From Vespa crabro (lineage: Eukaryota > Arthropoda > Insecta > Hymenoptera > Vespidae), in contig NC_060964.1 in assembly GCF_910589235.1 (NCBI RefSeq), positions 4,586,992 through 4,650,991 on the forward strand: a stretch of 64,000 nucleotides of DNA, read 5' to 3'. The position numbers and the translations under genes are program-made. Positions 12,001 to 24,865 of the stretch are shown here, piece by piece. Each line of letters begins with the position of its first letter. The stretch's first letter is position 1. Below the pieces are notes generated by a model. It searched no databases. It saw only the letters and a list, made by a program, of their open reading frames with translations, and was not told the origin of the DNA.

Positions 12001-12695
12001 GCAAGATAGAGAATAGGAAAAATGTCGGCGCTGTCGTCCCTTCAACCACGGTTATAGAAGGAAGCTCTGAAATATTCATAACCCAAGATCATCTTTAGCC
12101 CACTAATTGATATTCCGCACATCTGGAGCTTCCTCATACCAACAGGTGTTCGTATCTTTGAAGCTACGTTCATACTACTTCTAGCTTAATTCTTTCCCCG
12201 CAAATGATTTTAAAGTAAAAATTAAATTTTATCGTCTGCATGAAAATTTCACCATAGAATGAAGAAACCAAAAGTTTCTTCCGTCAATTAAGTTTATTTT
12301 TAACAACCCGTCAAACTTACTCCGAATTTTGCAACAATTAATTTTCGTTTGATTAATATCAATCTTTAGAAAACACTCATCCCACATTTATAAGATTGAA
12401 ACGATAAATCACGTTGCACGAATAAGCTAAAACTAATTTCGCGCGTCGTTTTCCCGTGAAAAATGCGACTCATCTTCCAACGAGAACGTCGTACCAAAGG
12501 ATCTTACTTTGAAGATTATATCGATGAGATAGAAGATATTCACGAGAGGAAAGCATATGTGCGGTGTGACATACTAAAAAAGTGATAACTCTATGTTGCG
12601 GAGTCTGTAAGAGGAGCTCGATGATCCTACGAGGTCCTTGTGAAAAAATTAGATGCTGCGAGTACCACAAAAAGTGATAAAAGTAACTTACGAAA
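9081..12695. other. non-coding segment, mostly A+T-rich
   Basis: No supported gene. A (TA)n tract lies at 11300-11320. A 132-codon frame at 10898-11296 (+) has no domain, biased composition or splice context that would support it. Bases 10880-11200 and 11990-12190 are a little richer in G+C. Confidence 0.5.
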
Positions 12696-12755
12696 GTGAG
12701 ACGCAAAGGAACGTCGAGCGAGAACGAAGAAGTGCGATGTTCCTTTGCGTCTTAT
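12696..12755 (+). ncRNA. stem-loop with 21-bp stem, precursor-microRNA-like
   Basis: The 5' arm 12696-12716 pairs base by base with the 3' arm 12735-12755: 18 Watson-Crick pairs plus three G-U wobbles if transcribed from the + strand, closed by an 18-base loop. The core is AGACGCAAAGGAAC against GTTCCTTTGCGTCT. About 60 nt with a terminal loop resembles a pre-miRNA. However, almost no pairing extends below the stem, which Drosha processing normally needs, and I do not recognise either arm as a known miRNA. A plain inverted repeat is the alternative. Confidence 0.3.
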
Positions 12756-13549
12756 ATATTTTATATAAAATATATATACTAAGATATATAAGAAATATTA
12801 GAGAATATTAAAATATAAATTAAATTGTAGTGAAAAATTATTTAACTCTTATTGTATCGAGAAAAATTAACGTCAAACTTCAATCGTGATGCAATAAAAA
12901 GAAATAAAGAAAAATTTCAAAGCTAGTAATTAAAAAATGATTTCGAAAACGGACAAAGCAAAGAGTAATTTGACGAATCTCGTCAATCGGAAACAAAATC
13001 ATGAGCGAACTTGACATACTCGATCGGATAGAAGTAAAACGCGGAAAAGTGAGATATTTCGAAATAATGTATCATCAACTTCGTGGCTTGATTGATCGTC
13101 GACATGAAACGAACTTTTCATAACGCGCTCGAATGAACGAACCTAATGTCCGCGAATCATAATGAATGTGCGCTGACGTAGATTTATCGATAATAAACTT
13201 TTCCTCTATCGTCGTAAGCGACCATTCGTACGTCCATATACGTATGTTTATACTATAAATTATATACTCGACGAACAAAATAATGGTCTATCGTTAAATG
13301 TTACTCGATACGCATATACATACATGTATAAATTAAAATAAACTTAAGTAAATATGTATATCTACATTTATTTTTCTTTATTATCATAAATCGAAGTATT
13401 ATAGAAGAGCAATTTATATCAGATAGATCATAAAAGATATTTTTCATTTTTCTCATTATTTAAAATTTTAATGGGACTCTTTTTTCGACTTTTTACATAT
13501 CACTTTCCGCGCTATTGGCAATTATCTATTCTAGTTATCTCTGTCAGAT
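12756..13549. other. non-coding A+T-rich segment
   Basis: No supported feature. TA-rich sequence at 12753-12785 directly follows the stem-loop. Confidence 0.5.
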
Positions 13550-13586
13550 TTTTAAAAGACTTCTCCATCCGAGAAGTCTTTTAAAA
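13550..13586. repeat. perfect hairpin, 16-bp arms and 5-base loop
   Basis: TTTTAAAAGACTTCTC (13550-13565) is the exact reverse complement of GAGAAGTCTTTTAAAA (13571-13586), with CATCC between. The stem is too short for a canonical microRNA. It could be a cruciform-prone site or the relic of a miniature inverted-repeat element. Confidence 0.75.
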
Positions 13587-14748
13587 TGTATTGACTTTTA
13601 ATCGATTTTCCATCGATATATTCGCGATTTCTTTCATGAACGTATAGATGAATGAAAGAATGGGCTTCTTCGCTAGTTATGAAAACAAAATTTTCAAGTT
13701 CCTTACACAAGGAAGTCTCTCGAAGCATATGGCGAAGACGTTTACGTTAGCTGTTCATCCTTCGAATCGGAAGAAGACTCTTACTTCGCTTTGGTTCTTT
13801 TTTCGTTTTTTCCTTTTTCTGCACTTACCTCATACACATACGTCGTGTACTTTTACATATAGCTAGGTATAACTATATATAATACGTATTCGCTATTATA
13901 GCTGTACCTCTATATATATAAGTATATATATATGTATATATATATACATATATACTTGTGTTTGATGACAAACACACATGAAGATCCTCGTAAGATTTCG
14001 CTCACGTTCTTGAATCGCGAAGATATCGCTCGAATATCAAATATAGAGAAGGCGTACGTTTAAGATAAAGGATCGGTGCCCGTTCAACGATGCTCCTTCC
14101 GCTCTATCTCTTGGAATATCTCAAGCTGTGAGTAGCCATCAAATCGCTAGAAAATCGTATATCGTTTTCTCTCCTATAGCGATCTCCTCCTTACATCCTC
14201 CCTCTTCCTACACATATCGCATTATCGTCTCTTCTATACCCTCTCTTTCTACTACTCTCCATTTCTCATCGTAGTTAGGTTTTTAAATTGATATTATTAA
14301 GTATCAGAAAAAGTATCGTCCTTACTAAAAACTTTAAACGGTGGTAAAAGGAACATTGACTATTTTCTTTTTTTTTCTTTCTCTTCAAAAACATCCGAAG
14401 AAGAGGAGAAAATCAATGCTGGATAATGTAATTTTCTAATGTAGATATTAAAACGATATACTAACGATATGTTAGCCACATTCGATCGGTATGATAACGA
14501 AACTAACGGATCGTTCTCTCCAATTACCCCGATGCATCTATTTAAACGATCCCGAACATTCTATTTAGCTTATTCCATTACTGAGATTGTAATTTATGAG
14601 CGCTAACTACGGAGAACGAGGTAAAGCTTAATCTTCCTTCGCCTATGCGATCGTTGCGTACTAACAAAGCTCAATATATGCATGGATATATACACTCCTA
14701 GACGATTCACCTTAGAATGTCCGCGAGAATGTCTCACTTTCAACTTTG
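13587..14748. other. non-coding segment with TA-rich palindromic tract
   Basis: Bases 13910-13962 are alternating TATATA/TATATG sequence that can fold on itself. Pyrimidine-rich sequence lies at 14160-14275. No coding region is supported. Confidence 0.5.
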
Positions 14749-14896
14749 AACTTTGTTCAACCATTAAATAACATATAAGCCAAGTCATGATATTAAACGA
14801 TATTGCACATTATCTGAGACTATCTAAATTCAAAAGATATTATCGCTTTATTCACATTGAAAAGATAGTATCACTTTAACGTATAATTTACGTTAT
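14749..14896 (+). repeat. 148-bp direct repeat, copy A
   Basis: It matches 16192-16339 in the same orientation at 137 of 148 positions with no indel. It starts AACTTTGTTCAA and ends TTTACGTTAT. The last part holds two tandem AAAAGATAxTATCxCTTT subunits, each with a GATA-x-TATC palindrome, and an AACGTATAATTTACGTT inverted motif. This is a dispersed or duplicated element of unknown type. Confidence 0.9.
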
Positions 14897-15090
14897 AAAA
14901 TATTCTATATTTGTACTATTGTGATTGGTATTGAATTTGATATGAAAATTACAGAATTACCTACAGCATTATTATTCTATTGTTCTTGGCATTATATATT
15001 AACAGTACTCATTATTTATCAAAAATTTTTAAAGGCTATTATGTTCCCTTCAAAAAAAACATTACAAATTCAAAAATTTCAAAAATTTGT

Positions 15091-15136
<46 letters not shown>

Positions 15137-16191
15137 TGTTACAAAAAATAACCGTGATATTCTCGCATTCGATCTATAGTGATTCTCTTGGTATATAAAT
15201 ATACATTCAAAGTTTTTTTTTTATAGTCTGTGGTTGACGAATGAATGATCCTCAACGACAAAAATTCTGAAAAAGAAATGAAAACGAGAGGAATCAATAA
15301 GAGCTTTTTCCATTGTCCGAGAGTGATTCGCTTGAAAAGATATCCCCTGATAAGAGAAAATTGTAAAGAAATACGAACAGAGATAGGTAACGGTGATACG
15401 ACATAGATCGAATAAATCGAGCTGATAGAGAAAATAATATCCCGAGATATTCAATCGGTTTGATCGTTATACAAAGGATGATTTTATGATACCTTGTACG
15501 TGTATATGTATGTATGTATGTATGTACTATCCGATTTTCCTTTACCTTGGTTAGAAATCGAAATTAAAAACTCATCGAACACTTTGAATATTGAAACACA
15601 CGTATATGCAGATTTTATATTATTTTTTTTTTTTGTTTATAACTATTTCTTTTTTTTTCTATAATATAAATATAATACTTTTCTTGTTCATTGGAATTGG
15701 CTTGAACGATATAGTCGAGCTTTCAATAGGACGGATGGAGTATAACAATAAGTCGTTTGGCGCCTCGACCGTACAACGTAAACCCTCGAGCTTGGCGTCT
15801 TCCACTTTTAGAGTTGAAATCTAGGGCGCGCCAGGGAGCAAGAAACGGTATGCCTGGACGGCGAAGCAAGAGAGGATAGCTCTGGAAACGAAAGAGGCCA
15901 TGAGATACAGTAGAAAAAGAACGGATAAAAAATCAAGAGGAAAAAGGTGTAAAAGGAGTCTGAAAGATTTCACGTCGGATTTCTCCTTTCTCTCACTTGT
16001 TCTTCTCCGCTATCCTCTTCACAAACCCTCGTTCTATAGTTATTTCTACTTTCAGCGTAGCATAAGATCTTTCATTCGCGACTACATCGTTTCTTAAAAA
16101 CGAAGAAAAGGGAAGGGGAAAAAAGGAAGAAGGACTTTTACGAACTTGTTTCAATATCCATCTCGGGGAAAAAGAATCGATCAACTTTCTT
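14897..16191. other. segment between the two repeat copies
   Basis: 1295 bases. It contains a (TA)n array at 15094-15134, GTAT/TATG tetranucleotides at about 15500-15526, and a CpG-rich patch at 15710-15910 with the palindrome GGCGCGCC near 15826. No coding frame with a recognisable motif lies between the copies, so an autonomous retroelement interior is not supported. Confidence 0.5.
15094..15134. repeat. (TA)n microsatellite
   Basis: Uninterrupted alternating TA for about 40 bases. Confidence 0.95.
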
Positions 16192-16339
16192 AACTTTGTT
16201 CAATCATCAAATAACATATAAGCCAAGTCATGATATTAGACGATATTGCGCATTACCTGAGACTATCTAAATTCAAAAGATAGTATCGCTCGATTCAAAT
16301 TGAAAAGATAGTATCGCTTTGACGTATAATTTACGTTAT
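16192..16339 (+). repeat. 148-bp direct repeat, copy B
   Basis: Second copy of the 14749-14896 element, with 11 substitutions and identical length. The two tandem subunits agree better here (both read GATAGTATCGCT), so copy B may be nearer the ancestral form. A run of 27 A residues starts 43 bases downstream. Confidence 0.9.
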
Positions 16340-16379
16340 TCGCGCTCGCTCTTATTTCTACTTAGGAAGTAGCTTCAAG

Positions 16380-16381
<2 letters not shown>

Positions 16382-16408
<27 letters not shown>
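16382..16408 (+). repeat. poly(A) run, 27 A
   Basis: Uninterrupted A run followed by GAAAAAAGAG. It could be the tail of a retroposed sequence, possibly including repeat copy B, but no flanking target-site duplication was found. Confidence 0.85.
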
Positions 16409-16411
<3 letters not shown>

Positions 16412-19400
16412 AAAAGAGCGCATAAGGGAAGAAAAAATAAAACAGTCAAATTAACGAAAAGTTAAATTAACCGTTAACGTCGAAATGGTTTGGATTCAAA
16501 AGGAAGCTAATTAAAGTCGGTCGGAAGAACAAGTACGTATTTCGACAAAGATGAAAATCATAGAACGAAACGCCGGCGGATAGCCGCTGATTCATAATTG
16601 TTTTGAAGAGATATTGAAATTCAAATTTAACATCACTCGCTTGTGGGAAAAGTTTCGCGGGTCAAGAGAAAAACTTGAGATCTCCGAATGTTCTTTGACT
16701 AAAAACCGAAATCTGAGAATTCTGAGATTTCTAAAGAGTATAATCCAATTCTTTGTTTCTCTGTAAAATTCAATTCATTGCTTTGAATTGATTTGCTACA
16801 TAAAACGGATTGAATTGTCAAACGTTTCGTTTTATATATATATAACGAATGTTTTTTGTAACATCATAGACGACTATTGAAAGTGATGAATAGAGTGTAG
16901 TTTTTTAGAATTACTGACACAAAAAACGAAATCTTAACGAGAGAGTTTGTACCGAAAACTTTTCCAAATGGTTTTTTTTTACGTAAACCGTCCGATTTTT
17001 TGTAAGAGAGAGAGAAAGAGAGCGAGAGCGAGAGATAGAGAGAGAGAGAAAGAGAGAGAGAGAAAGAAAAAGAGATACAGAATGGATTGGTAAATATAAA
17101 TGTTATGTCGATTTTTCTTTAATAATCTTCAATCATGTTTAATTAAAAATTACTAAATATAACGTTTAAGTTTTGTTTCTCTTTTTTTTGTCTTCTGTAA
17201 ACTTCTTATTAAACATAATTGTATTTAATTCCGCGTTAAATGTATACTAGTTTAATCATTTTTCAAGACAATGAATAATTTCGATATGAGAGGATATGTA
17301 AAATTATATTTTGGCGTTTATAAGCTTGGGATTAAATAAATGATAATTTCACCAATTGTAGATTACTCTGGTTAACGTTTAGAAATTTGCTACCTGCGCT
17401 TCGCTTTCCATAGCACGTTTAATCGAAAATACATGAATGATAAAGAGGATGCAAAAGCACGAGATAATATAGTTATCACCTAAAATTGATCATTTTGTTG
17501 TATAAACTCGTAATACGCATCATCAATTTCCCTTTCTAACTGTATATTGTAATCCGTGGTAAAAGATATTGAACCTGATATATTTATAGATTTACTAATA
17601 TGTTTTGAATATATATCAGATGAGTCGTCCTTGTATAATAATATTATTCTTATGAATTTTGTTAAAAATATTGTCTTTTTTTTTCGTAAACAACAACGCA
17701 AATGTTCTTAAAAGTTTTTTCGTTTTATTCGAATATGCTTGTGAAGATGAAAGTAAGTCAAAGGGATGGGAAAAGGTGCAAGGCAGAAAGATATTGGCTT
17801 AAGAGCGTATAACTTGAGAGATCGATATCTCCGTAGCATCCAAGAAGAGGTGCTAATTTAACTTTACTAACGTCTACGAACGAGGTAAGATCATTGGAAA
17901 AGACGAGGGAAGATAATATTACTCATAAGGATGCGGATAATACAAGCTCATTGACGTGAACGCGCAGCCATCAACGAATGTAATTAAGAAATTGGATTAA
18001 GAAGCCCTTCTTCACATCGGATAAGACGGTCGACGGTAAGATCTAGAAATGGATATAAGTGCCATTTTATACGAGTATCTCTTTTTCTCTTTTTTTCTTT
18101 TTTCTCTTTTATTTCTTTCAACCATGTCCTTTGTTCTCCGTGACTCTCTCGATTTGTTGACCTTTATAGATTTCTGACCAAAACCTTAATAATTGCTACT
18201 TTTATTAAATTCTACATGGTCTTATTCTCTTTTTCTCATACTTTGTCAATTTGCTCAAAGACAAAAAATACGATTTCTTTATAATGCCGTAAAAATAACG
18301 AATCTTTTAATGAATATACAGTTTGTAAATGAAAAAAGAAGTAAATAGTTTTTATGAGATCGATGCAATAAAAAAAGATATACGAAACAATATTTAACGC
18401 AGATAACTATTACGCATAACAATTTCTAATCTATAAAATCTCATTCATATAAATTCTAACGTAAGTAACTTCTTCTTTAAAAATATCTCGTTCAATCTGA
18501 TGGAACAGTGAAATAGCAAGACGATTAAAGTCGGATCAATGTCATCGTATTGTACGTCGATCGTCAATTATTACTTTACTAATCAAGTGGAGTGCAATTT
18601 CCAATTTGGTTAGCACAAGCTACGTTCCCAGACTTTTGCTACTACGATGCGTTTCGAACGCTACTTTGGATACACTTTACCGAGCAAACAGGACAAAAAG
18701 CCATTAGTTCGATTAATTGTCAATACGTATTTATGATCTTTCGATCTAACGAAAAACGAACTGCACGATTGTTTTTGTTTTTTGAAAAAGTATCGAACTG
18801 TTTTTAACTATATAAAATTGTTTCTTTAAATGTAAACTTTACGTATTACTGTTGTATTTAAGTATAAATTTGTAGTCTCATTTAATAATGTAAGTATTAT
18901 AAAAATTAAAACTTCTGTTGAGACTTACTTAAGATGTACTAAACTATTCAGATTATTATATTCATTCATATCTTTTAGGCATTCTCTTCAACATTGTTAT
19001 TTTTCTTTATTACATTTGTGATTTAATTTATATATACATTTATATAGATTTTATTTTAATATTAGTACGATTATAATTCTTTGTATTTTGTTTAAAATTA
19101 TTTTTTGCCATTAACAAAATTACAGTTCATTTAAAAAGCTTGTCAAGAAAAACAATGACTAGTTTTCTTTGAAATAAAATTTCTATTCGTGCATCATACT
19201 GCAATTATTTCACGTTGTTGCATTATTATAGACGTATTGTATATGTCTGGTATTTATTCGCTCTGCAGAAACATTTGCAATAAAAATGAACGAAGAGATA
19301 TTTTATTCATATTTATTTTTACCCTGTGAAAAATATTATTTTCTTTCAGGTTTTATAAAATCTTTAATTTTCATTATAGTGCACAATTTCTTTTCTACTT

Positions 19401-22030
19401 TAACTTTTAAAATGTTTTTATAAAAAAAAAAAAAGAAAAAAAAGCGAATGAAATGCTCTTTCCAACGATGTGAATTTGCCTTGTCGTCTCTTAGAATTTT
19501 ATATAGAAAAGTTACTTCATTTTTATTAACGAAATTTGAAGAAAAATTACATTATTTTATATTAAAACGTTAATTAAATATGTTTAAATCAGTAGAAGTT
19601 ATTAAGTAAAAATTATTTTTGTTAGGTTATAATTTGTAATGAATTTTGTTTTTAAGTGCTTGATTTTATATAAAATGTGTACGAATGATGAAGAAAGATG
19701 GAGAGAAGGAGAAAGGGATCGAACTATAGAGTTATACGAATTATAGACGAATCACCGACTACCAGACAAGAATTTACATAAGATAACGAACCTAAGCACG
19801 ATCCAGATTACATGGAAACGTTGAAATTGCGGGTAACTATACTACGAGATGTAAGCTTCATCACAGATTAGCTCTAATATCATGCATCTCGAAACTCACA
19901 CCGAACTTCATCGTCTAACAATATCGTCGCCTATTTGAGGTAATAACAACAGGGCAATTTCATTGATACGAAATTAAAGTCAACTGACACAAGTGACATT
20001 CAGAATATTACGATGTTGTTTATATTTTGAAACATATATCTTAGGGGCGAAAGGGGTGTAAATAAAAGATTCGATATAGTTTAAAAATTAATTAAACTTA
20101 ACTTAAAAAATTAATCGACAGGTATATATTGCATTAAGAAAAAAAAAACATACGCATTAGATCTACGCGTTGTATCCATGAGAAAAAATAAAAAAAAAGA
20201 TCTCTCACGAGATCTTTCACATTAATTCTAAAGTATTGGCATGAAAGGATAAAGAAAGAAAATTCAACATTTTAGATAAACATTCGTAATATCTACGATA
20301 TATGAATTCTTATTTTACGAGAAAAGTGTACGAATCAAAAAAATAATAGAGAAGTATCATAAAGCGTTTGCTTGAATGCTCGTCTATAAGAATGGATTCT
20401 TCAGTTTTATTTTTGAACATGAACGAATGTCACAGGAAATATTACAGATAGTTCTTGCCTTCCTTTCTTCAGCTTTTTTCAAAGATGATAAAAGAAAAAT
20501 TCGAGTTATTTAGAAAGAAAGCGCAAAGAAAAAGCGAAAAGAATGTTGAAATGTCCAAAGGAACTTTGTTTCGTCCGCTCGCTATTTCTCATCACAATTT
20601 TTTGATAGGTCACGTTTGATTGAAAAACGTCAATATGCTGCTAGATTAATTTTACAAACTTTAAATTTTTCGATGGATTTGTGAATCCGATTTAATTATA
20701 AAAAATTTCATAAGTGAAAATTAAAATAAAGCGCATAATTTCGATGCTAATGAGAAGGTAAAACGAATAGATATCTGTTACCATTGATCCTAATATTCTG
20801 GATGATATTGAGGACACAGACAAGGATAGACAAGGAAGATGGAGAGAATGAAACAACATCCGTAGAGAATTCGATACAAGAGAGCATCGTTCGATGCATC
20901 AGAAGGGGTTGCATCTGTGTGGTTAGAAACACATTATGCTATTCGCCAGACATACTCTGGTTATGTATCATTAACGGAAACAATACATCGACGCGTTCCT
21001 TCCTATATAGAAATCTATCTACGTAGATTCGTACTCACGTAGATTCGTCTTATCCAAAGTGCAAGACCTCGTAAACTTTTTCAACATTTTTCGAATTTGA
21101 TTAATCACGTAGGAACGAGATTTCTCCATTATAGTATACATATATAAGCATAGAAAGATTTGTTTGTTGGATCTGAGTGATTTAATTAAAAGAAAACTAA
21201 AGTTCCGAGACTTTGTTAAATTTTTTCGCGTATAATATAATTATGGATATCCATTGGCGTGGATACTAATTTCGCAATATAATTAAATTTAATCGTCATT
21301 TTAATATGACCTTAAAGAACGTTAACGCGAAAATGACGAATCAATTGCATATGTATTAATAATAAATAATGTACATATGTTACTCGATACCATAGTCAAC
21401 GCTATGAAATGCAAACTGTTCTAATGTAACATACGTTAAAATAGCGTATGCATGTCATGAGTACAAAAATAGTTCGTTATAATCTATCATCCAATAATTG
21501 GCGATTTTTCGCTTTGCAGAAGAGAATATGTTGGCAATAAATATGAGTGTGTTCGGTCATTGGGATATTAAACGTGACAGCTGAAACGAGTATCCAGCGG
21601 GGACGATACGCATCGATGCAGCTAGGACTTGAATAATAAAATGGACGAAGCACGGCGGTGCGAGGCAAACCACCAATGGAATTACCATACAAAATGATCA
21701 AGGACCGACATACGAAAACCTACCTTTCGATAACCCGATCCTATCGATATCGACAAATACATCAATGAACGATTGCGAATCCTCGTGCATAAATGCGTCA
21801 TTGCTATTATTATTATAACTAAAAGCGTACGAATAAAATATCACAAATGAATATCAAGAGATCATACAAATATTTAAAAATCAATAAAATCGACAATCGA
21901 CGCAGTTAAAGTATTTACAAAGGCAGCGAGACGTATAGAAACGAGGAAATTGATGTATATCGTATTACATTGATTTTGAAGAACAATTGGAGGTCGTCCG
22001 AGTATTTGGAAAGATCGTATCATAGTTCTC
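16409..22030. other. non-coding A+T-rich desert
   Basis: No supported gene in 5.6 kb. An interrupted (GA)n tract lies at 17005-17074, and an A-rich tract at about 19424-19442. TATCGATA at 21742-21749 matches the Drosophila DRE site but stands alone. The pair ACGTAGATTCGT (21021 and 21037) is a small local duplication. Short frames here are at chance length. Confidence 0.55.
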
Positions 22031-22270
22031 AAGCGAGAAATGTGCGCATAATTTGTGGGAAGCTTCACTGGCGACCTAGCCGTAACATCGCTTTGCACTT
22101 TACGGATCCGTCAGATGTGTCCCGAGGTCCCTCTCGGCCATGGTTGCGTCACCCTGCGACTGGGAAATTAATTTTCACGAAGGCATGAAGGGCTTAAGCG
22201 ATAATCGGGCGCGATCCTTCTTCCGAGTTGTAGCGTTCAAGCTAGAAGGAATTAGCAACGGGTATTGTTT
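22031..22270. promoter_or_regulatory. small G+C-richer patch
   Basis: Bases near 22040-22230 rise in G+C and CpG (for example GGTCCCTCTCGGCCATGG) against A+T-rich flanks. There is no exon signal. A candidate conserved non-coding element, from composition only. Confidence 0.25.
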
Positions 22271-24262
22271 GCGAATGCGTCTCAATGTTCCGTTGAGTGT
22301 CTGGCAACAAGTATAACAAGTACTACGTTCTAAATTGCACTTTCATATCTTTCATATTTATATAATAATTGCACTCACATTATAATTAAACATAGTTTAT
22401 AAATAAGTTAACCATTTATAATTATCAATATCTAGAACTTGAGTAACCCAATATCATCATACTGATATTATCTATAGATATTATCTACACTGATAATATT
22501 ATAGAAAAATTAAGAATAAGAAATATCTCGGATTTAAAAAGTATATTATAAATTCCATTATTATTCATATTTATATAGTTAAGTTAGATAAGATAAATAA
22601 AAAAAAAAAAATAACCAAATCGAAAATCCAATTATTCTTTAACGGTTTTGAAGACAGATATTATTTATTACATGTTATACATAGTTATTTTATCCTATCG
22701 GTGTTTCAGAAAAATTGTTTACTCAATGGTACGATATAAAGTAAATTGAAATTATTTTTATCGTTTTTTTTTTTTATAAAATAAAGAAGATTATGAAGTT
22801 AAATGCATAAAAATAAATAACAAGGTAAATCAAATAATCTTCAAAGAATTGTTATTTTTAAACGTTTAACAAATAAAAAACGCGTTGACGCAATAGAGTT
22901 TTTATACGAAATTTTCTCGAAACGATATAAAATCAAAATGATTTTTAAACTATAGTCTGTATCAAAAACTATGATCACTATATACTATGATCATTTAAAA
23001 ATTTGTCAGGATAATTTATTAAAATACCTTTAATAGTACAGTGTAATATTTCTAAAACGACAATCATATCTTTTTGCAATATGAATACGTCACTTTCAAC
23101 ATATGTTACGTGTCAGAAATATAACTAATTAATTAACAAGAAAACATATCATTTTGAAACAATATTCATCACAGTGATCAAAATTGGCATGTAGTTATAC
23201 AATTAATAATTCGTTATCAATCGGAATCGTAAATAGCAACGGTAGAATATGTACCGCAATAATTCCGAGTTTTGAGAAGCTTTCGATAAAGTAGCTCTAC
23301 CAAACGAAACATATGACGAGATCTAAACTAGACAACATATTACATTGCATAGTTTATCCTTGTCACGTTATCGTCACGTTGGCGATTACCGTGGTAGGAG
23401 AAAATGAGAAATATGTATATAGTAATAACAAACCACGGGACCAATATTCCCTGGGTGAGGACACGGTAATCTACATGCGTTCGGTGGATACATATCATAC
23501 ATTGACTTTGACTAGCGTTATTAGTCTGGCTTACCACAATGACAAAATCATCCTTTACCTTTATCCTATCTCTTTTGCTATTCACATAAGCTACGCCATC
23601 TACTCTTTAGGAACGTGTATGCGTTCCTTGCGAAATAATGAAACGGATCGATATTTCTGCAATCGGGAAAGTGAAATCCGGTCGGGAAATGGAAAAGTGC
23701 TTCCTATAATCGCCATAAAGGAGAATCTTCGTAAAGACTCTTTTAGCCATCGTTTCTTCTTTTAACGTTTCTCGTGTTACAGCCTTGCCTCCTTCCCCTT
23801 TATCTACTAACTCACCAGTTCACCTATTCGCAAGATATTCTGAAAACGAAACGCTTAATAGGAATTTTCTAAAACTGTCAAGTATCGATAAAAACTTGGC
23901 CGTAAGTAATGTTACTTCGAATATGGAGCCATGCTCTGGCCGTTGCCACGATAGCCAACATTACGGATGACCAGGCCGTAATTCCGATGTTTACTGCTAT
24001 CGTAAAATTTTTCACGAGAACCCATCGGACTTTACTTTTTTACGCCGGTAAGAACGAAGCTCCGTTTTACGGCGGAGCTATATGGATTTTCGCGACTTCT
24101 CCCCTTGCATAAATCGACGAAAAAAATGCTACCTCGTTCGACTTTCTGATGTATCTTTTTAAAGTTCAAGAAAATGTATATTGCAAGTTATTTAATTGCA
24201 AACATATTTTTCTCTAACAACAAATTATTTTAACGATTATAATTTGGACATTTACGATATAT

Positions 24263-24263
24263 G

Positions 24264-24315
<52 letters not shown>

Positions 24316-24322
24316 TATATAT
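24263..24322. repeat. (TA)n microsatellite, about 60 bp
   Basis: Alternating TA with one AAATAT interruption near its right end; TATGTATG precedes it. Confidence 0.95.
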
Positions 24323-24833
24323 ACACAATTTCGACATATAACATAATTTTTCTCTGTAAGAAAGTACTGAGAAGATAAAATAATTTAAATATATAATATA
24401 ATAAAACTTTTTCGTAATAGAATAAAATTTTTCTTATTAATGGCTAGTAATAATCGATCCTATATATAAAATTATTTTTTTCTTTTTCCTGAATGTGTTA
24501 TAGACTACCTTTCGAGATAGAGAAAATTAAACCACGTAAATGCATGGTCCAGAGCATAAACGTACAACACTAGTTATAATTTATGAGAGAATGAAAGTAG
24601 GAAATTTCAAAATGTCGATAAAGTATTCTATGAACAACGTGAAAGCACAAAATCTGTAGTACGCAAATGGCCAAAGAGTTATAACTAGTTTCGTTAACAG
24701 AAACGAACAAAAAGTATTGTCATTAAAGATAAAAGAACGGATTCGTGCTCGCAATTAGTTTTAATTTCCTATACATTCAATGTTCACAAGTAAAATCCAT
24801 AAAATTTTTCTCTCTTTTCCGATCACGAATTCT

Positions 24834-24865
<32 letters not shown>

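Noticed and set aside
14749..16339. LTR retrotransposon or TRIM
   Set aside because: The direct repeats lack TG..CA termini, no target-site duplication was found, and there is no primer-binding site or polymerase frame between them. Kept only as a direct repeat pair.
23313..23765. 150-codon open frame on the + strand
   Set aside because: No recognisable domain or splice context, and a length reachable by chance in a window this size.
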